Assembly (NCBI RefSeq): GCF_031624395.1
Contig: NZ_JAMQON010000003.1
Location: 124,001-188,000, forward strand
Length of the DNA: 64,000 bases
Reading direction: 5' to 3'
DNA from: Halomicroarcula saliterrae
GTDB lineage: Archaea; Halobacteriota; Halobacteria; Halobacteriales; Haloarculaceae
Shown in pieces: positions 45,065-53,208 of the stretch. Below the pieces are notes generated by a model, which saw only the letters and a list, made by a program, of their open reading frames with translations, was not told where the DNA came from and ran no database searches. Within the stretch, counting starts at the first letter, position 1; every line of letters starts with the position of its first letter. Position numbers and translations under genes: made by a program.

Positions 45065-45160
45065 ATGCACGGCACCGAAACGCCCGACCAGCAGTCGGAA
45101 CCGACGGCCGAACACGTCCAGGAGGTGGCCTACGACGCAGCGCCGGAACTCATCGAATAG
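45065..45160 (+). CDS. 31-residue peptide ORF after nirA
   Basis: An acidic 31-residue ORF, MHGTETPDQQSEPTAEHVQE then VAYDAAPELIE. It begins two bases after the nirA stop (TGACCATG). The acidic composition and codon choice match haloarchaeal coding sequence, and the spacing suggests co-translation. No family or function is recognised. It could be a regulatory or partner peptide of NirA, or an artefact. Confidence 0.4.
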   Translation: MHGTETPDQQSEPTAEHVQEVAYDAAPELIE

Positions 45161-45203
45161 CGATGACACGCGGCCCCCGGCCCGAAGCCGGAATCCCGAC
45201 GTT

Positions 45204-45252
45204 CGGTAGAGCGAAGCTCTACCGCAACCCATCAGAAATCTTCGATTTCTGA
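45204..45252. repeat. Two adjacent 9-3-9 hairpins with complementary triloops
   Basis: Hairpin 1 has arms CGGTAGAGC (45204-45212) and GCTCTACCG (45216-45224) around GAA. Hairpin 2 has arms TCAGAAATC (45232-45240) and GATTTCTGA (45244-45252) around TTC. Both are perfect, 21 bases long, seven bases apart, and their loops are complementary. They could be a terminator pair or a repeated mobile palindrome. The rest of 45161-45399 holds no supported gene except the cupin promoter. Confidence 0.7.
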
Positions 45253-45399
45253 GGACGGCACTGCTCGTGTCCAACACTGCCGTCAGCGCGGAGCGCCGAC
45301 GATGTTCGCCTCGTCGGTTCGTCTTTTTCGACCGGTGGTACGACACTCGGTAGCGTGTCATGGGTTGTCTATATCCCCGCCGGCGAGAGATATTTCAGT

Positions 45400-45903
45400 A
45401 TGGCAACCAGTCCAGCGCCAGGCGGGGAACCGACAGTACTGCGCGCCGAGGACGGTGAGGCGCTCTGGGCAGTGGGGATACTGATGGTCGTCAAGGTCGA
45501 CGCCGGACAGACCGACGGCGCGTACACCCTCGTCGACCACACGGCCCCGGCGGGATACGAGACGCCCTACCACGTCCACCACCGGGAGGACGAACTGTTC
45601 TACGTTATCGACGGCCGACTGGAGTGTCTCCACGGTGAGGACGCCCAGAACCGAGTGCGAGCGGAGCCACACGACACCGTCGTGCTCCCGCGGGACGTGC
45701 CCCACGGCTTCCGCGTCGTCGGCGACGAGCCGTGTCGCATGGTCGTGCAGGTGACGCCGGGCGGACTGGAGGAGCTATTCAGAAGCGTCGGCGAGCCCGC
45801 GCCGCGCCTGGAGACGCCGCCACCGGGCGAGCCCGACGCGGCGGCACTGGCCGAAGCGGCCGCCGAATACGACCTCGACATCCTCGGACCGCTGCCGGAG
45901 TAG
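45400..45903 (+). CDS. Cupin-domain protein
   Basis: A 167-residue single-cupin protein similar to quercetin-dioxygenase-like cupins. Metal ligands are probably the His residues and Glu in YHVHHREDELFYVIDG (motif 1, G-x5-H-x-H-x3-4-E type) and a His in VVLPRDVPHGFRVVG (motif 2). The C-terminal tail is Pro-rich and then helical. The start MATSPAPGGEPTVLR is chosen because a GAGATATTTCAGT stretch just upstream could be the promoter, and an in-frame TTG or GTG upstream crosses it. The substrate is unknown. Confidence 0.78.
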   Translation: MATSPAPGGEPTVLRAEDGEALWAVGILMVVKVDAGQTDGAYTLVDHTAPAGYETPYHVHHREDELFYVIDGRLECLHGEDAQNRVRAEPHDTVVLPRDVPHGFRVVGDEPCRMVVQVTPGGLEELFRSVGEPAPRLETPPPGEPDAAALAEAAAEYDLDILGPLPE

Positions 45904-46020
45904 CTACACCGGGTCGGCAGCGACGTCCGTCTCGGGGTCGATACCACGGACGAGTTCGACGGGAGTCGTCTCGTCGGGTTCGCTCTGTCCGCCTGCCTCG
46001 AAACGCCAGTTCCAGGTGTC
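45904..46020 (-). pseudogene. Coding-like 38-codon fragment without start
   Basis: The minus strand reads DTWNWRFEAGGQSEPDETT then PVELVRGIDPETDVAADPV before a TAG stop. Composition and third-position GC bias fit a real haloarchaeal protein C-terminus. An in-frame TGA lies directly upstream (46021-46023) and no start codon exists. It may be the end of a decayed gene, or chance. It directly abuts the cupin stop and sits between the cupin and the ACR3-like gene. Confidence 0.25.
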
Positions 46021-46037
46021 TCAGTGGTCCGAAGCCG

Positions 46038-47030
46038 TCAGTCCGCAGGAGCTGACCGGGCAGGGGCGTCGGGAACCAGATACCCCGGAACGACCCGCGT
46101 GAGGACCACCATCCCACACAGTTCGACGAGGGTCTGTGTCACGACGACGGCCGGGGCGAGCGCGTATCCTGCTGGCAGCGCGAGCGCCAGCGGCAGCACG
46201 ACCAGCGAGTTTCGCGTCACCGAGGTGAACAGGAGCGCGCGGCTCTCTCCGACGGCCATCCCGAGCCCACCGGTCACGAGTCGCGCGAGCAGCGGCATGA
46301 TAATCAGGAAGGCCACGTACACCGGTACGACGGCAGCTATCTGGTCGACGGACGCCCGAACACGGGGCAGCTGGGAGGCGATGACGACGAACAGCGTCAC
46401 ACCCATCATCGGCACCGGGAGCCATCCCATCGACTCCTGCCAGCCCTCGCCACGAGCGGACCGCTCGGCCCAGTACTCGGTGGCCCAGGCGAGTGAGAGC
46501 GGCAGGGCGATGATGACGACGAACGCCTCCACGAAGGGACCGGCTTCAATGAACTCGGCGACCCGCTGGCCCATGAACAGCCAGAGATACAGCGGGAGCA
46601 CGAGCAACTGGACGAGCATCAGCGCCGGCGTCGCGGCGGTTATCTGCTCGGCGTCGCCGCCCGCGAGCTCGGTAAAGGTGATGACGTAGTCGATACAGGG
46701 CGTCAGCAACACCATGAACACCCCGACGAGGACCACCGGGTCCTGTGGGAGAAAGCGGGTGAGAGCGAACACGACGACCGGGACGACGAGGAAGTTCATC
46801 CCCAGCGCCGCGAACATGAACCGCCCGTTCCGGAACGCACGCCGGATGCGGACAAACGGTATCTCCAGAAAAGTGACGTACAGCAGCACCGCCAGAACGG
46901 GGTTGATGAGCGGTTCCAGCGCGGTGGTGGCAGTCGGTCGCCCGACAGCGAGCCCGACGGCGGCGAGGACGGCGACCGCGTAGAGGGCGACCTGATTGTG
47001 CTGGATCCACTGTTTCGAGAGGCGTGTCAT
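46038..47030 (-). CDS. ACR3/BASS-family permease (arsenite or anion efflux-like)
   Basis: A 330-residue membrane protein with about ten hydrophobic helices. The ACR3-type pattern is visible: LLTPCIDYVITFTELAGGDAEQ, with the conserved Cys after a Pro, and VVVTQTLVELCGMVVLTRVVPG, with a conserved Glu in a late helix. ACR3 proteins export arsenite, and the wider bile-acid/sodium symporter (BASS) superfamily has the same fold. No arsR or arsC lies beside it, so arsenic resistance is a guess. The start MTRLSKQWIQHNQ is preferred over an upstream ATG that adds a non-membrane, non-conserved extension. Confidence 0.75.
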   Translation of the reverse strand: MTRLSKQWIQHNQVALYAVAVLAAVGLAVGRPTATTALEPLINPVLAVLLYVTFLEIPFVRIRRAFRNGRFMFAALGMNFLVVPVVVFALTRFLPQDPVVLVGVFMVLLTPCIDYVITFTELAGGDAEQITAATPALMLVQLLVLPLYLWLFMGQRVAEFIEAGPFVEAFVVIIALPLSLAWATEYWAERSARGEGWQESMGWLPVPMMGVTLFVVIASQLPRVRASVDQIAAVVPVYVAFLIIMPLLARLVTGGLGMAVGESRALLFTSVTRNSLVVLPLALALPAGYALAPAVVVTQTLVELCGMVVLTRVVPGYLVPDAPARSAPAD

Positions 47031-47130
47031 ACTCCACCTGTCGCCGTCATCGGATAGGACCGGGTTCGGGACGGCCACAGAACTGCCTTGCCATGCTCTA
47101 CCGGAGATGGCGGCGGGCGGCCATGGTACC

Positions 47131-47772
47131 TTACACCAGGTCGTCGGCCTGCGTATCGGCGACGACGTCCGTATCGAGGTCGATACCCTGGATGAGCGCC
47201 ACGAGGTCTTCGAGTTCGGGGAACGTGTAGACGGTCATCCCGAGGTCGCCGTCCTCGACGGTTATCTGGGAGTCGATGACGAACACGAGCTCGGAGTCGG
47301 GCCAACCGCCCATCTTCTCGATGATGCCGGCGGCGGGCCCGAGCACGAAGTTCGGGGTGCCCATGTCGATGGTCGTATCCAGCACGTTCGCCCAGCCGTC
47401 GATGAACGCCGAGGTCATGATGTTGCCGATCTCCCCCATCGCGGAGCGCTCCATCTCCGAGAAGCCCTCGGCGTCGGCGTCCCCGCCCATGCCGCCCAGC
47501 ATCGCGCCCGCCAGACGCTTGCTGTCGGCCGGGTCGAGCATGAACAGGACGTAGCCGTAGGGCGGTTCGTTCAGCTCGACGTAGATGCCGACCTGCCTCT
47601 CGGTGCCGATGTGTGTCGTCACGTCGTCGATGTCGAGAAAGTTTATCTGGGACGTGTGGACCGAGGCGTTCAACCCCGTGAGCTGCCCGAGGTGGTCCGC
47701 GACGGTCCCCGACCCCTCTTTTGCCATCTGGTTGAAGAGGTCGAGCTTTCGCACGTCGACTTGCAGGCCCAT
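47131..47772 (-). CDS. cheC: CheC-family chemotaxis phosphatase
   Basis: A 213-residue CheC-like protein. The two pseudosymmetric halves are visible: the first active-site-type motif is SEMERSAMGEIGNIMTSAFI near 104-123, of the [DS]-x3-E-x2-N kind that CheC/CheX use to dephosphorylate CheY-P. The second half shows a weaker copy. No cheA, cheY or archaellum genes are in the window, so it works with components encoded elsewhere. It is minus-strand, about 110 bases from the lrp gene. Confidence 0.88.
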   Translation of the reverse strand: MGLQVDVRKLDLFNQMAKEGSGTVADHLGQLTGLNASVHTSQINFLDIDDVTTHIGTERQVGIYVELNEPPYGYVLFMLDPADSKRLAGAMLGGMGGDADAEGFSEMERSAMGEIGNIMTSAFIDGWANVLDTTIDMGTPNFVLGPAAGIIEKMGGWPDSELVFVIDSQITVEDGDLGMTVYTFPELEDLVALIQGIDLDTDVVADTQADDLV

Positions 47773-47881
47773 ACGCCATCGAACGGGTCGATTGGCTTAA
47801 TCCCACCGCCGGCGTGGGGCCGTTGGAAACGGAGAACACTGTGGCCGAAGGGCCACAGGGGCTGTCGGCGTCGACCGACAG

Positions 47882-48340
47882 TTACTCGCCGGTGTCGTCC
47901 ACCGGGAACTGTTCGTGCTCGCGGACCGTGTTCAACACGACCGACGTGGAGGCAGTGCGGATATCAGGGTCGGTCAGCAGCTCTTTGATGTGTGCGTTCA
48001 TCTCGCCGGTGTCGCGGAACTTCCCGACGGCGACGATGTCGTGGCTGCCGGTCACCTCGTACACCGCGACCATGTTGTCGAGGTCGCGGAGGCGTTCCGT
48101 CACGGTCTTCAGCCCGCTACCATCGACCGACAGCTGGAAGACGGCAGTTACGTCGTACCCCAGCGCCTCGTAGTCGACGCGAGCAGTGTACTCCTCGATG
48201 ACGCCGGAGTCGACCAGCTGGTCCATCCGTCGCGAGACCGTCGTCGCGGCCACGCCGGTCTCGGCGGCGACATCGCGGGCACTCGCCCGACCGTCCCGGA
48301 GCAGGGCGTTCACCACCTGTCTATCGATATCGTCGACCAT
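47882..48340 (-). CDS. Lrp/AsnC-family transcriptional regulator
   Basis: A 152-residue regulator with an N-terminal winged-type HTH (VDDIDRQVVNALLRDGRAS, then VAAETGVAATTVSRRMDQLV) and a C-terminal RAM ligand-binding domain (VAVYEVTGSHDIVAVGKF, then SVVLNTVREHEQF). Lrp proteins sense amino acids or similar ligands. It sits ten bases downstream of glnK on the same strand, so it is probably in the amt-glnK-lrp transcript and may regulate nitrogen genes nearby. That regulatory role is inferred from position. Confidence 0.9.
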   Translation of the reverse strand: MVDDIDRQVVNALLRDGRASARDVAAETGVAATTVSRRMDQLVDSGVIEEYTARVDYEALGYDVTAVFQLSVDGSGLKTVTERLRDLDNMVAVYEVTGSHDIVAVGKFRDTGEMNAHIKELLTDPDIRTASTSVVLNTVREHEQFPVDDTGE

Positions 48341-48350
48341 CGCCCGCCGC

Positions 48351-48707
48351 TCAGACGGCCTCGGGACCGGTCTTGCCCGTTCGGACCTGGTAGGCGTCGT
48401 CGACCGGGAGGACGAAGATCTTGCCGTCGCCCTTCTCGCCGGTGTGGGCGCCATCTGCGATAGCCTCGACGACGTCGTCTGCGGGGATGTCAGCGACCAC
48501 TGTCTCGATTTTGACCTTCTGGTGGAGGTCGACGACGTACTCCTCGCCGCGCCACTGGCCCTTCTTCGCGGGCTGGGAGCCACGGCCGGAGACGTTCGTC
48601 ACTGTCAGCGAGGGGGCACCGACTTCCGCCAGTGCCTGTTTCACGTCGCCGAGCTTGTCGGGACGGACCATTGCAACGACCATCTTGATTTCGTTTTCGT
48701 CAGTCAT
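48351..48707 (-). CDS. glnK: PII nitrogen-regulatory protein
   Basis: A 118-residue PII protein. It has the expected [20 protein letters not shown] start, T-loop [18 protein letters not shown] with the Tyr that is uridylylated in bacteria, and the B-loop [20 protein letters not shown]. It binds ATP, ADP and 2-oxoglutarate and blocks the ammonium channel. It overlaps the amt gene by eight bases, the usual GlnK-Amt pair. The start [13 protein letters not shown] is the only plausible one. Confidence 0.96.
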   Translation of the reverse strand: MTDENEIKMVVAMVRPDKLGDVKQALAEVGAPSLTVTNVSGRGSQPAKKGQWRGEEYVVDLHQKVKIETVVADIPADDVVEAIADGAHTGEKGDGKIFVLPVDDAYQVRTGKTGPEAV

Positions 48708-50004
48708 CTTTGGAACCTCGAGTCGCTTCGATATCTTCGGTCATGATACCACCGTCGGCGACGACGCTGTCGCCGGAGCCGAACTCTGGGTAGGTCTCGA
48801 CGCCGTGTTCGCTGACGTCCAGGCCTTCCTGCTCGTGTTCGGGCGTGACGCGGGCCTCGCCCATGGCCTTGAGCGCGTACCAGATAACCGCCGTCGCGGT
48901 CAGCGTCCAGCCGCCGATGACGAACACACCGAACGCCTGAGCGATGAACGCACCGCCGACGTTACTGACGACGCCGGGGGCAGCGACGAACGGGTACAGC
49001 AGGGTTCCCAGCACGCCCGCGCTCCCGTGGACCGGGAACACGGCACAGACATCGTCGATGTTGAGTTTGGTTTCGACGAACTTGAACACGATGGGGAGCT
49101 GTGCGCCCGAGAGGATGCCGACGACGAACGCACCCCACCACGCGGTCGTGTGGGGAATCGCCGTGATACCGACCAGCCCGGCCAGCAGGCCGTTGGCGAC
49201 GTACAGCGTGTCGACCTTGCCCGTCTGGAACCACGCGACTGCGCCGGCGGCGATAGCGCCCATCGCCATCGAGATAGTCGTCGTCATCGCGACGCGGCCG
49301 AGCTGTTCGGCCATGAAGGTACCGTCGCCGCCGTAGATGGCGGAGGTGCCGACGTTGAAGCCGTACCAGCCGAAGGCGAGGACGAGCGTCCCGAGCACGG
49401 CGAAGGTCATCGAGTGGCCGGGGATGACGTTCGCGGAGCCGTCCTCGTTGAACCGGCCCATCCGCGGGCCGAGGATGGCTGCGGCGGTCAGGCCGGCGAT
49501 GCCACCCATGCCGTGAACGATCATGCCGCCGGCGAAGTCAGCGAACGCGTAGCCGGTGACGATCTCGACGAAACCGGTCTCGCTGGCGCTCCAGGTGAAG
49601 CCGATGACGACGGGGTAGATGACCGCCGCCAGCAGGATGGTGTAGGTCACGTACGCACGGAGCTTCGCGCGACCGGCCACCGCCCCGGAGACGATGGTCG
49701 CGGCGGTCATCGCGAACACCGCGCCGTAGAGCCAGTCGATCCAGCCGAGCCCGCTGGCCATGTAGGCGGCGGCCCAGTCGGCGCCACCGACGACCGAGGC
49801 CACGCCCGAGCCGATGAGGAAGAACACCGTCACACCTATCGACCAGGTGAGGAGGTTCTTCGTGAGCTGGTTCGCGACGTTCTTCGAGCGCACCTGTCCG
49901 GCTTCCAGCATCGCGAAGCCGGCGTGCATGAAGAAGATCAGGAACGATACCATCAGTATCCACGTGTAGTTCAGCGCTTCCGTGCTTGCTTGGAGTAGTA
50001 CCAT
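48700..50004 (-). CDS. amt: Ammonium transporter Amt
   Basis: A 434-residue channel-type ammonium transporter with eleven membrane segments. Pore features include the twin His sites, [17 protein letters not shown] and [14 protein letters not shown], plus the family signature [12 protein letters not shown]-terminal cytosolic tail (about 50 acidic residues) is typical for GlnK docking. It overlaps glnK by eight bases. The promoter seems to be CGATAAAGTT (minus strand, 50043-50052) with a TTGGACGTTCAA site next to it, so it is likely repressed or activated by a regulator binding there. Confidence 0.96.
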   Translation of the reverse strand: MVLLQASTEALNYTWILMVSFLIFFMHAGFAMLEAGQVRSKNVANQLTKNLLTWSIGVTVFFLIGSGVASVVGGADWAAAYMASGLGWIDWLYGAVFAMTAATIVSGAVAGRAKLRAYVTYTILLAAVIYPVVIGFTWSASETGFVEIVTGYAFADFAGGMIVHGMGGIAGLTAAAILGPRMGRFNEDGSANVIPGHSMTFAVLGTLVLAFGWYGFNVGTSAIYGGDGTFMAEQLGRVAMTTTISMAMGAIAAGAVAWFQTGKVDTLYVANGLLAGLVGITAIPHTTAWWGAFVVGILSGAQLPIVFKFVETKLNIDDVCAVFPVHGSAGVLGTLLYPFVAAPGVVSNVGGAFIAQAFGVFVIGGWTLTATAVIWYALKAMGEARVTPEHEQEGLDVSEHGVETYPEFGSGDSVVADGGIMTEDIEATRGSKDD

Positions 50005-50483
50005 GATTTGTATCAGTGTGTCTCTATTGCGGTTGAACGTCCAACTTTATCGGCGCGAGCACCAACTTCGTCAAGTCGTTCACGGAGAAATCTCTGGCAA
50101 CACCACTACATAAGGATTTGGTTTACGATATTCCGAATTTAGACATTACAGTGGTCGAACGTCCAGATTACCACATGATATAATGGATATAAGGTTGTTC
50201 TCCGTCAAGAAATTCGGCATCTCTCTCTCCGCATTCTGGACGTTCGTACACCCGGATTCCGGGGTTGTGAGGCCATAACGGGGTGTTTTGCCTGCGCGCG
50301 CACCCCGGAACCGCCCGTGTGGCCCGACACCGACGGTCGAACCCCGGAGAGACGGTCGTTTCGGGGGGCAGATACCACAATCAGCGAATCGGGGAGCGGC
50401 TGTGACAGTTACTTCTTGCAGTTCTGCACCGAACCCCCGGTAAAAATTTACGTTCGGACTGTCGGCCGTGTCGCCACGGGGCC
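50005..50483. promoter_or_regulatory. amt upstream region with three GAACGTCCA motifs
   Basis: A 479-base region between amt and the hemB 3' end, with no supported gene. Motifs are GGTTGAACGTCCAA at 50031-50044, GGTCGAACGTCCAG at 50153-50166, and CTGGACGTTCGT at 50236-50247 (inverted copy). The first lies between the minus-strand TATA-like CGATAAAGTT (50043-50052) and the amt ATG. Between copies the sequence is AT-rich, with further TATA-like stretches (near 50130-50190). A short palindrome CCCGGATTCCGGG is at 50251-50263. Confidence 0.55.
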
Positions 50484-51464
50484 TCAGAGCCGGTCGGCGA
50501 TGTCCTCGGCGAAGTAGGTGAGAATCAGGTCGGCGCCGGCCCGTTTGATAGAGAGCAGCGACTCGTAGGCAACTTCCTCCAGCTGGAGCCACCCCTTGTC
50601 GGCGGCGGCGTGGAGCATCGCGTACTCCCCGGAGACGTTGTAGGCCGCCACGGGGTGGTCGTGGTCCCGGCGGACCTGCGAGACGATATCGAGATAGGGG
50701 AGCGCGGGCTTGACCATCAGCACGTCCGCGGCCTGGGAGACGTCCAGTTCGACCTCGCGGCGGGCCTCCCGGGCGTTCGCGGGGTCCATCTGGTAGTGCC
50801 GGCGGTCGCCGAACTCGGGGGCGCCGTCGGCGGCGTCGCGGAAGGGGCCGTAGAAGGCCGACTCGAACTTCGCGGCGTAGCTCATGATAGGCACCTCCGT
50901 GTGGCCGTCGTCGTCCAGCGCCCCGCGGATGGCGCCGACCATCCCGTCTATCATGCCCGAGGGGGCGACCATGTCCGCGCCCGCACGCGCGTGACTGACC
51001 GCGATGTCGCCGAGCAGGTCGAGCGTCTCGTCGTTGCGGACGGTGAGGTCGGGCTCCGACCGGGCGTGGTCCTCCAGCAGGCCGCAGTGGCCGTGGCTCG
51101 TGTACTCACACAGGCAGACGTCCGTGATGACGTAGGCGTCGGTCGCCTCGGTGATGCGCCGGACCGCGTTCTGGACGACGCCGTCCTCGGCCCAGGCCCG
51201 GGTCCCCCGCTCGTCTTTCGACTCGGGGATGCCGAACACCATGACGGCCTCGACACCGGTCGCCAGTATCTCCTCGACGCGGGCGACGCTCTCCTCGACG
51301 GGCACCCGCTCGTGGCCCGGCATCGTCTGAATCGGGACCCGCTCGTCGGTCGTCGCGTCGACGAACACCGGCGCGATGAGATCCGACGCCGATACCTCCG
51401 TCTCCCGTACCAGGGGCCGCACGCCGTCGGTTCGGAGCCGGCGTGGGCGACGTGTCATATCCAT
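50484..51464 (-). CDS. hemB: Porphobilinogen synthase (5-aminolevulinate dehydratase)
   Basis: A 326-residue enzyme condensing two 5-aminolevulinates in heme and siroheme synthesis. It has the Zn-type motif TDVCLCEYTSHGHCG, catalytic Lys in MSYAAKFESAFYGPF, and second Lys in LMVKPALPYLDIV. The start MDMTRRPRRLR matches the usual haloarchaeal N-terminus better than upstream Met codons. It is divergent from the DedA gene. With hemL at 41602 it makes two tetrapyrrole genes close to nirA and amt. Confidence 0.95.
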   Translation of the reverse strand: MDMTRRPRRLRTDGVRPLVRETEVSASDLIAPVFVDATTDERVPIQTMPGHERVPVEESVARVEEILATGVEAVMVFGIPESKDERGTRAWAEDGVVQNAVRRITEATDAYVITDVCLCEYTSHGHCGLLEDHARSEPDLTVRNDETLDLLGDIAVSHARAGADMVAPSGMIDGMVGAIRGALDDDGHTEVPIMSYAAKFESAFYGPFRDAADGAPEFGDRRHYQMDPANAREARREVELDVSQAADVLMVKPALPYLDIVSQVRRDHDHPVAAYNVSGEYAMLHAAADKGWLQLEEVAYESLLSIKRAGADLILTYFAEDIADRL

Positions 51465-51549
51465 GTCCGGGTGTGTGGCCTTGATGGCCATGAACCCACC
51501 GCTCACCGGGGCACAACACATATACCTCTGATGTCACTTGTTTGAACAG

Positions 51550-52188
51550 ATGGGAGCCGACGCCCCGGAGCCGTCCGCGCGTGGCGCTGTCAGAGCGCTC
51601 GCCGAAGACTACGGGCTGTTGGTCGTCGCCGCGCTGTTCGCCGTGCTCGGCGTCGCCGGCATCGCGCTGTACGCCTTCGGCGACGCGGGCGACGCCGAGT
51701 CGTTACTGCGTCGCTACGGGCTGGTCGCGCTGCTGTTCGTGTTCGTGCTCGAAGGGGCGATGTTGCTGTATTTCGCGCCCAGCGAGGCGCTCGTCCCGGC
51801 GGCGGTGACCGTCCTCGCCCGGACCGAAAGCGGGTACGATATCCCGACCGTCGCGGGCATCCTGCTCGTCGCCGTCACCGGGGCCACCGCGGGCCAGACC
51901 ACGCTGTTCCTGCTGGCCAGGCGCGGCGGCCGGCAGTGGCTGCTGGACAGACCGTGGTTTCGCGTCGACGAGGCTCGACTGGACCGCTTTGGCGACGTGT
52001 TCGACACGTACGGGGTGGTCGCGGTGCCGGCGAGTAACACGCTGCTTTTCACCCGCGGCATGTTGACCGTGCCGGCGGGCGTGGCGGGCATGACGACCCG
52101 GCGGTTCGCCGCCCTCTCGGCGCTTGGCACCCTCGCCTTCGAGCTACTGCTGGCTGGGGGCGCTATCGGCGTTCTGGAACTGCTCTAG
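51550..52188 (+). CDS. DedA/VTT-domain membrane protein
   Basis: A 212-residue membrane protein with four to six hydrophobic segments. The VTT/DedA region includes LYFAPSEALVPAAVTVLA, TGATAGQTTLFLLARRGGRQW, and VPASNTLLFTRGMLTVPAGVAGM, the family's re-entrant-loop Pro/Arg features. DedA proteins are linked to membrane lipid (polyprenyl-phosphate) or proton-driven transport; the archaeal role is unclear. The start MGADAPEPSARG (ATG at 51550) is preferred over the TTG at 51538. Its stop overlaps the opposite lipoprotein's stop at CTAG. Confidence 0.78.
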   Translation: MGADAPEPSARGAVRALAEDYGLLVVAALFAVLGVAGIALYAFGDAGDAESLLRRYGLVALLFVFVLEGAMLLYFAPSEALVPAAVTVLARTESGYDIPTVAGILLVAVTGATAGQTTLFLLARRGGRQWLLDRPWFRVDEARLDRFGDVFDTYGVVAVPASNTLLFTRGMLTVPAGVAGMTTRRFAALSALGTLAFELLLAGGAIGVLELL

Positions 52189-53120
52189 GCGTCCTCGTAG
52201 TACTCGTCTGCGGCCCGTGTCCCGGTGATGATACCCTTGCGGCCTTTCTTCTCGTAAGCGATATCGCCGACCGTCGCGAACGGCGCGGACGACCCGCCGG
52301 TGCCGTCGTCGTTGGCCTCGACGTAGGCCCTGAGCGCGTCGATGTCGACGTCCTGTGGGCTGTCGTAGACGTAGACCCACTTCTCCGCGACCGTCCCCCC
52401 GTCGAACGTGCTCGTCGACCCCTCGGCCACCAGCCCCTCGTACCGACCGCTCTCGGCCTCGACTCCGCTGGCGTCGTCCCTCGTCGCCCCGCTGACGAAC
52501 GTGGCCGTGCCGAGTTCGTCGACGAGGGTCTGCATGTCCTCGCTGGCCTCGGCGTAGCGGGTCACGTCACCGGTCTGTGCGTCCAGCACCGCCCGAACGC
52601 GGGAAGCCGGGTCGACCGGGTCGCTGGCGTACCTGTCGACCCGCGAGACGACCAGTGTGCCGTCGGTGACACCGAACACCGTCCGGCCGTCCGCGTCGTG
52701 ATACAGCGTGGACCCCTCGTACTCGTCGCCCTGGCTGTAGCCCGCGTCTTCGAGGTCCGAGACGGCGTCCGAGCGCGTGAAATCGGCGGTGACCACGTCG
52801 GCCGAGTCGACGGCGACGGCGCTCGTGGCGTCCGCCCAGTCCAGGCCGACGGGCCGCCACGTCCTCTCGAACACGGTGGGCTCCCCGCCGAGGGTCTCTC
52901 TCTGGGAAGCGAGGCGCTCCAGATCGTAGTAGTCGAACCAGTAATGCTCAGCGGCCCCGATGGCACCCGGTTTCGGCAACCACTGCGTGAACGCGCCGGT
53001 GTCGTCGCCGCCGCCGGAGAACAGGCTCGAACAGCCGGCAGTGGTGCCCGCTGCAGCGGCGCCCGCAGCCGCGAGGCCCCGTCGGAGCAGCGTTCGTCTG
53101 GGCAGCGGACGGTCGGACAT
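52185..53120 (-). CDS. Tat lipoprotein, unknown function
   Basis: A 311-residue exported lipoprotein with signal LPRRTLLRRGLAAAG then AAAAGTTAGCSS: a twin-arginine-like start and a TAGC lipobox. The mature part begins with an SGGGDDTG linker. It contains no domain that I recognise. Features include a GEEYEGST-like region near 125 (QGDEYEGSTLYHDADGRTVF) and repeated acidic beta-strand stretches, so it is probably an extracellular surface protein. A transcript starting just upstream of 53120 diverges from the CMI4-like gene. Confidence 0.7.
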   Translation of the reverse strand: MSDRPLPRRTLLRRGLAAAGAAAAGTTAGCSSLFSGGGDDTGAFTQWLPKPGAIGAAEHYWFDYYDLERLASQRETLGGEPTVFERTWRPVGLDWADATSAVAVDSADVVTADFTRSDAVSDLEDAGYSQGDEYEGSTLYHDADGRTVFGVTDGTLVVSRVDRYASDPVDPASRVRAVLDAQTGDVTRYAEASEDMQTLVDELGTATFVSGATRDDASGVEAESGRYEGLVAEGSTSTFDGGTVAEKWVYVYDSPQDVDIDALRAYVEANDDGTGGSSAPFATVGDIAYEKKGRKGIITGTRAADEYYEDA

Positions 53121-53208
53121 AGACGGGGGAATCGCTGCCAGCTAGTTCACCCTTGTGGTTCAGCCCACCAAACAGATATATACCTCGGCGACGGTTATTT
53201 CCTGTCTG

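Noticed and set aside
45163-45252. 29-codon ORF MTRGPRPEAGIPTFGRAKLY running through both hairpins
   Set aside because: It is explained by the hairpin element, ends inside hairpin 2, and has no independent promoter or family resemblance.
46021-46425. Extra ORF on the minus strand inside the ACR3-like gene region
   Set aside because: It is a shadow frame with Arg-rich composition, lacking haloarchaeal bias and fully inside a hydrophobic membrane gene.
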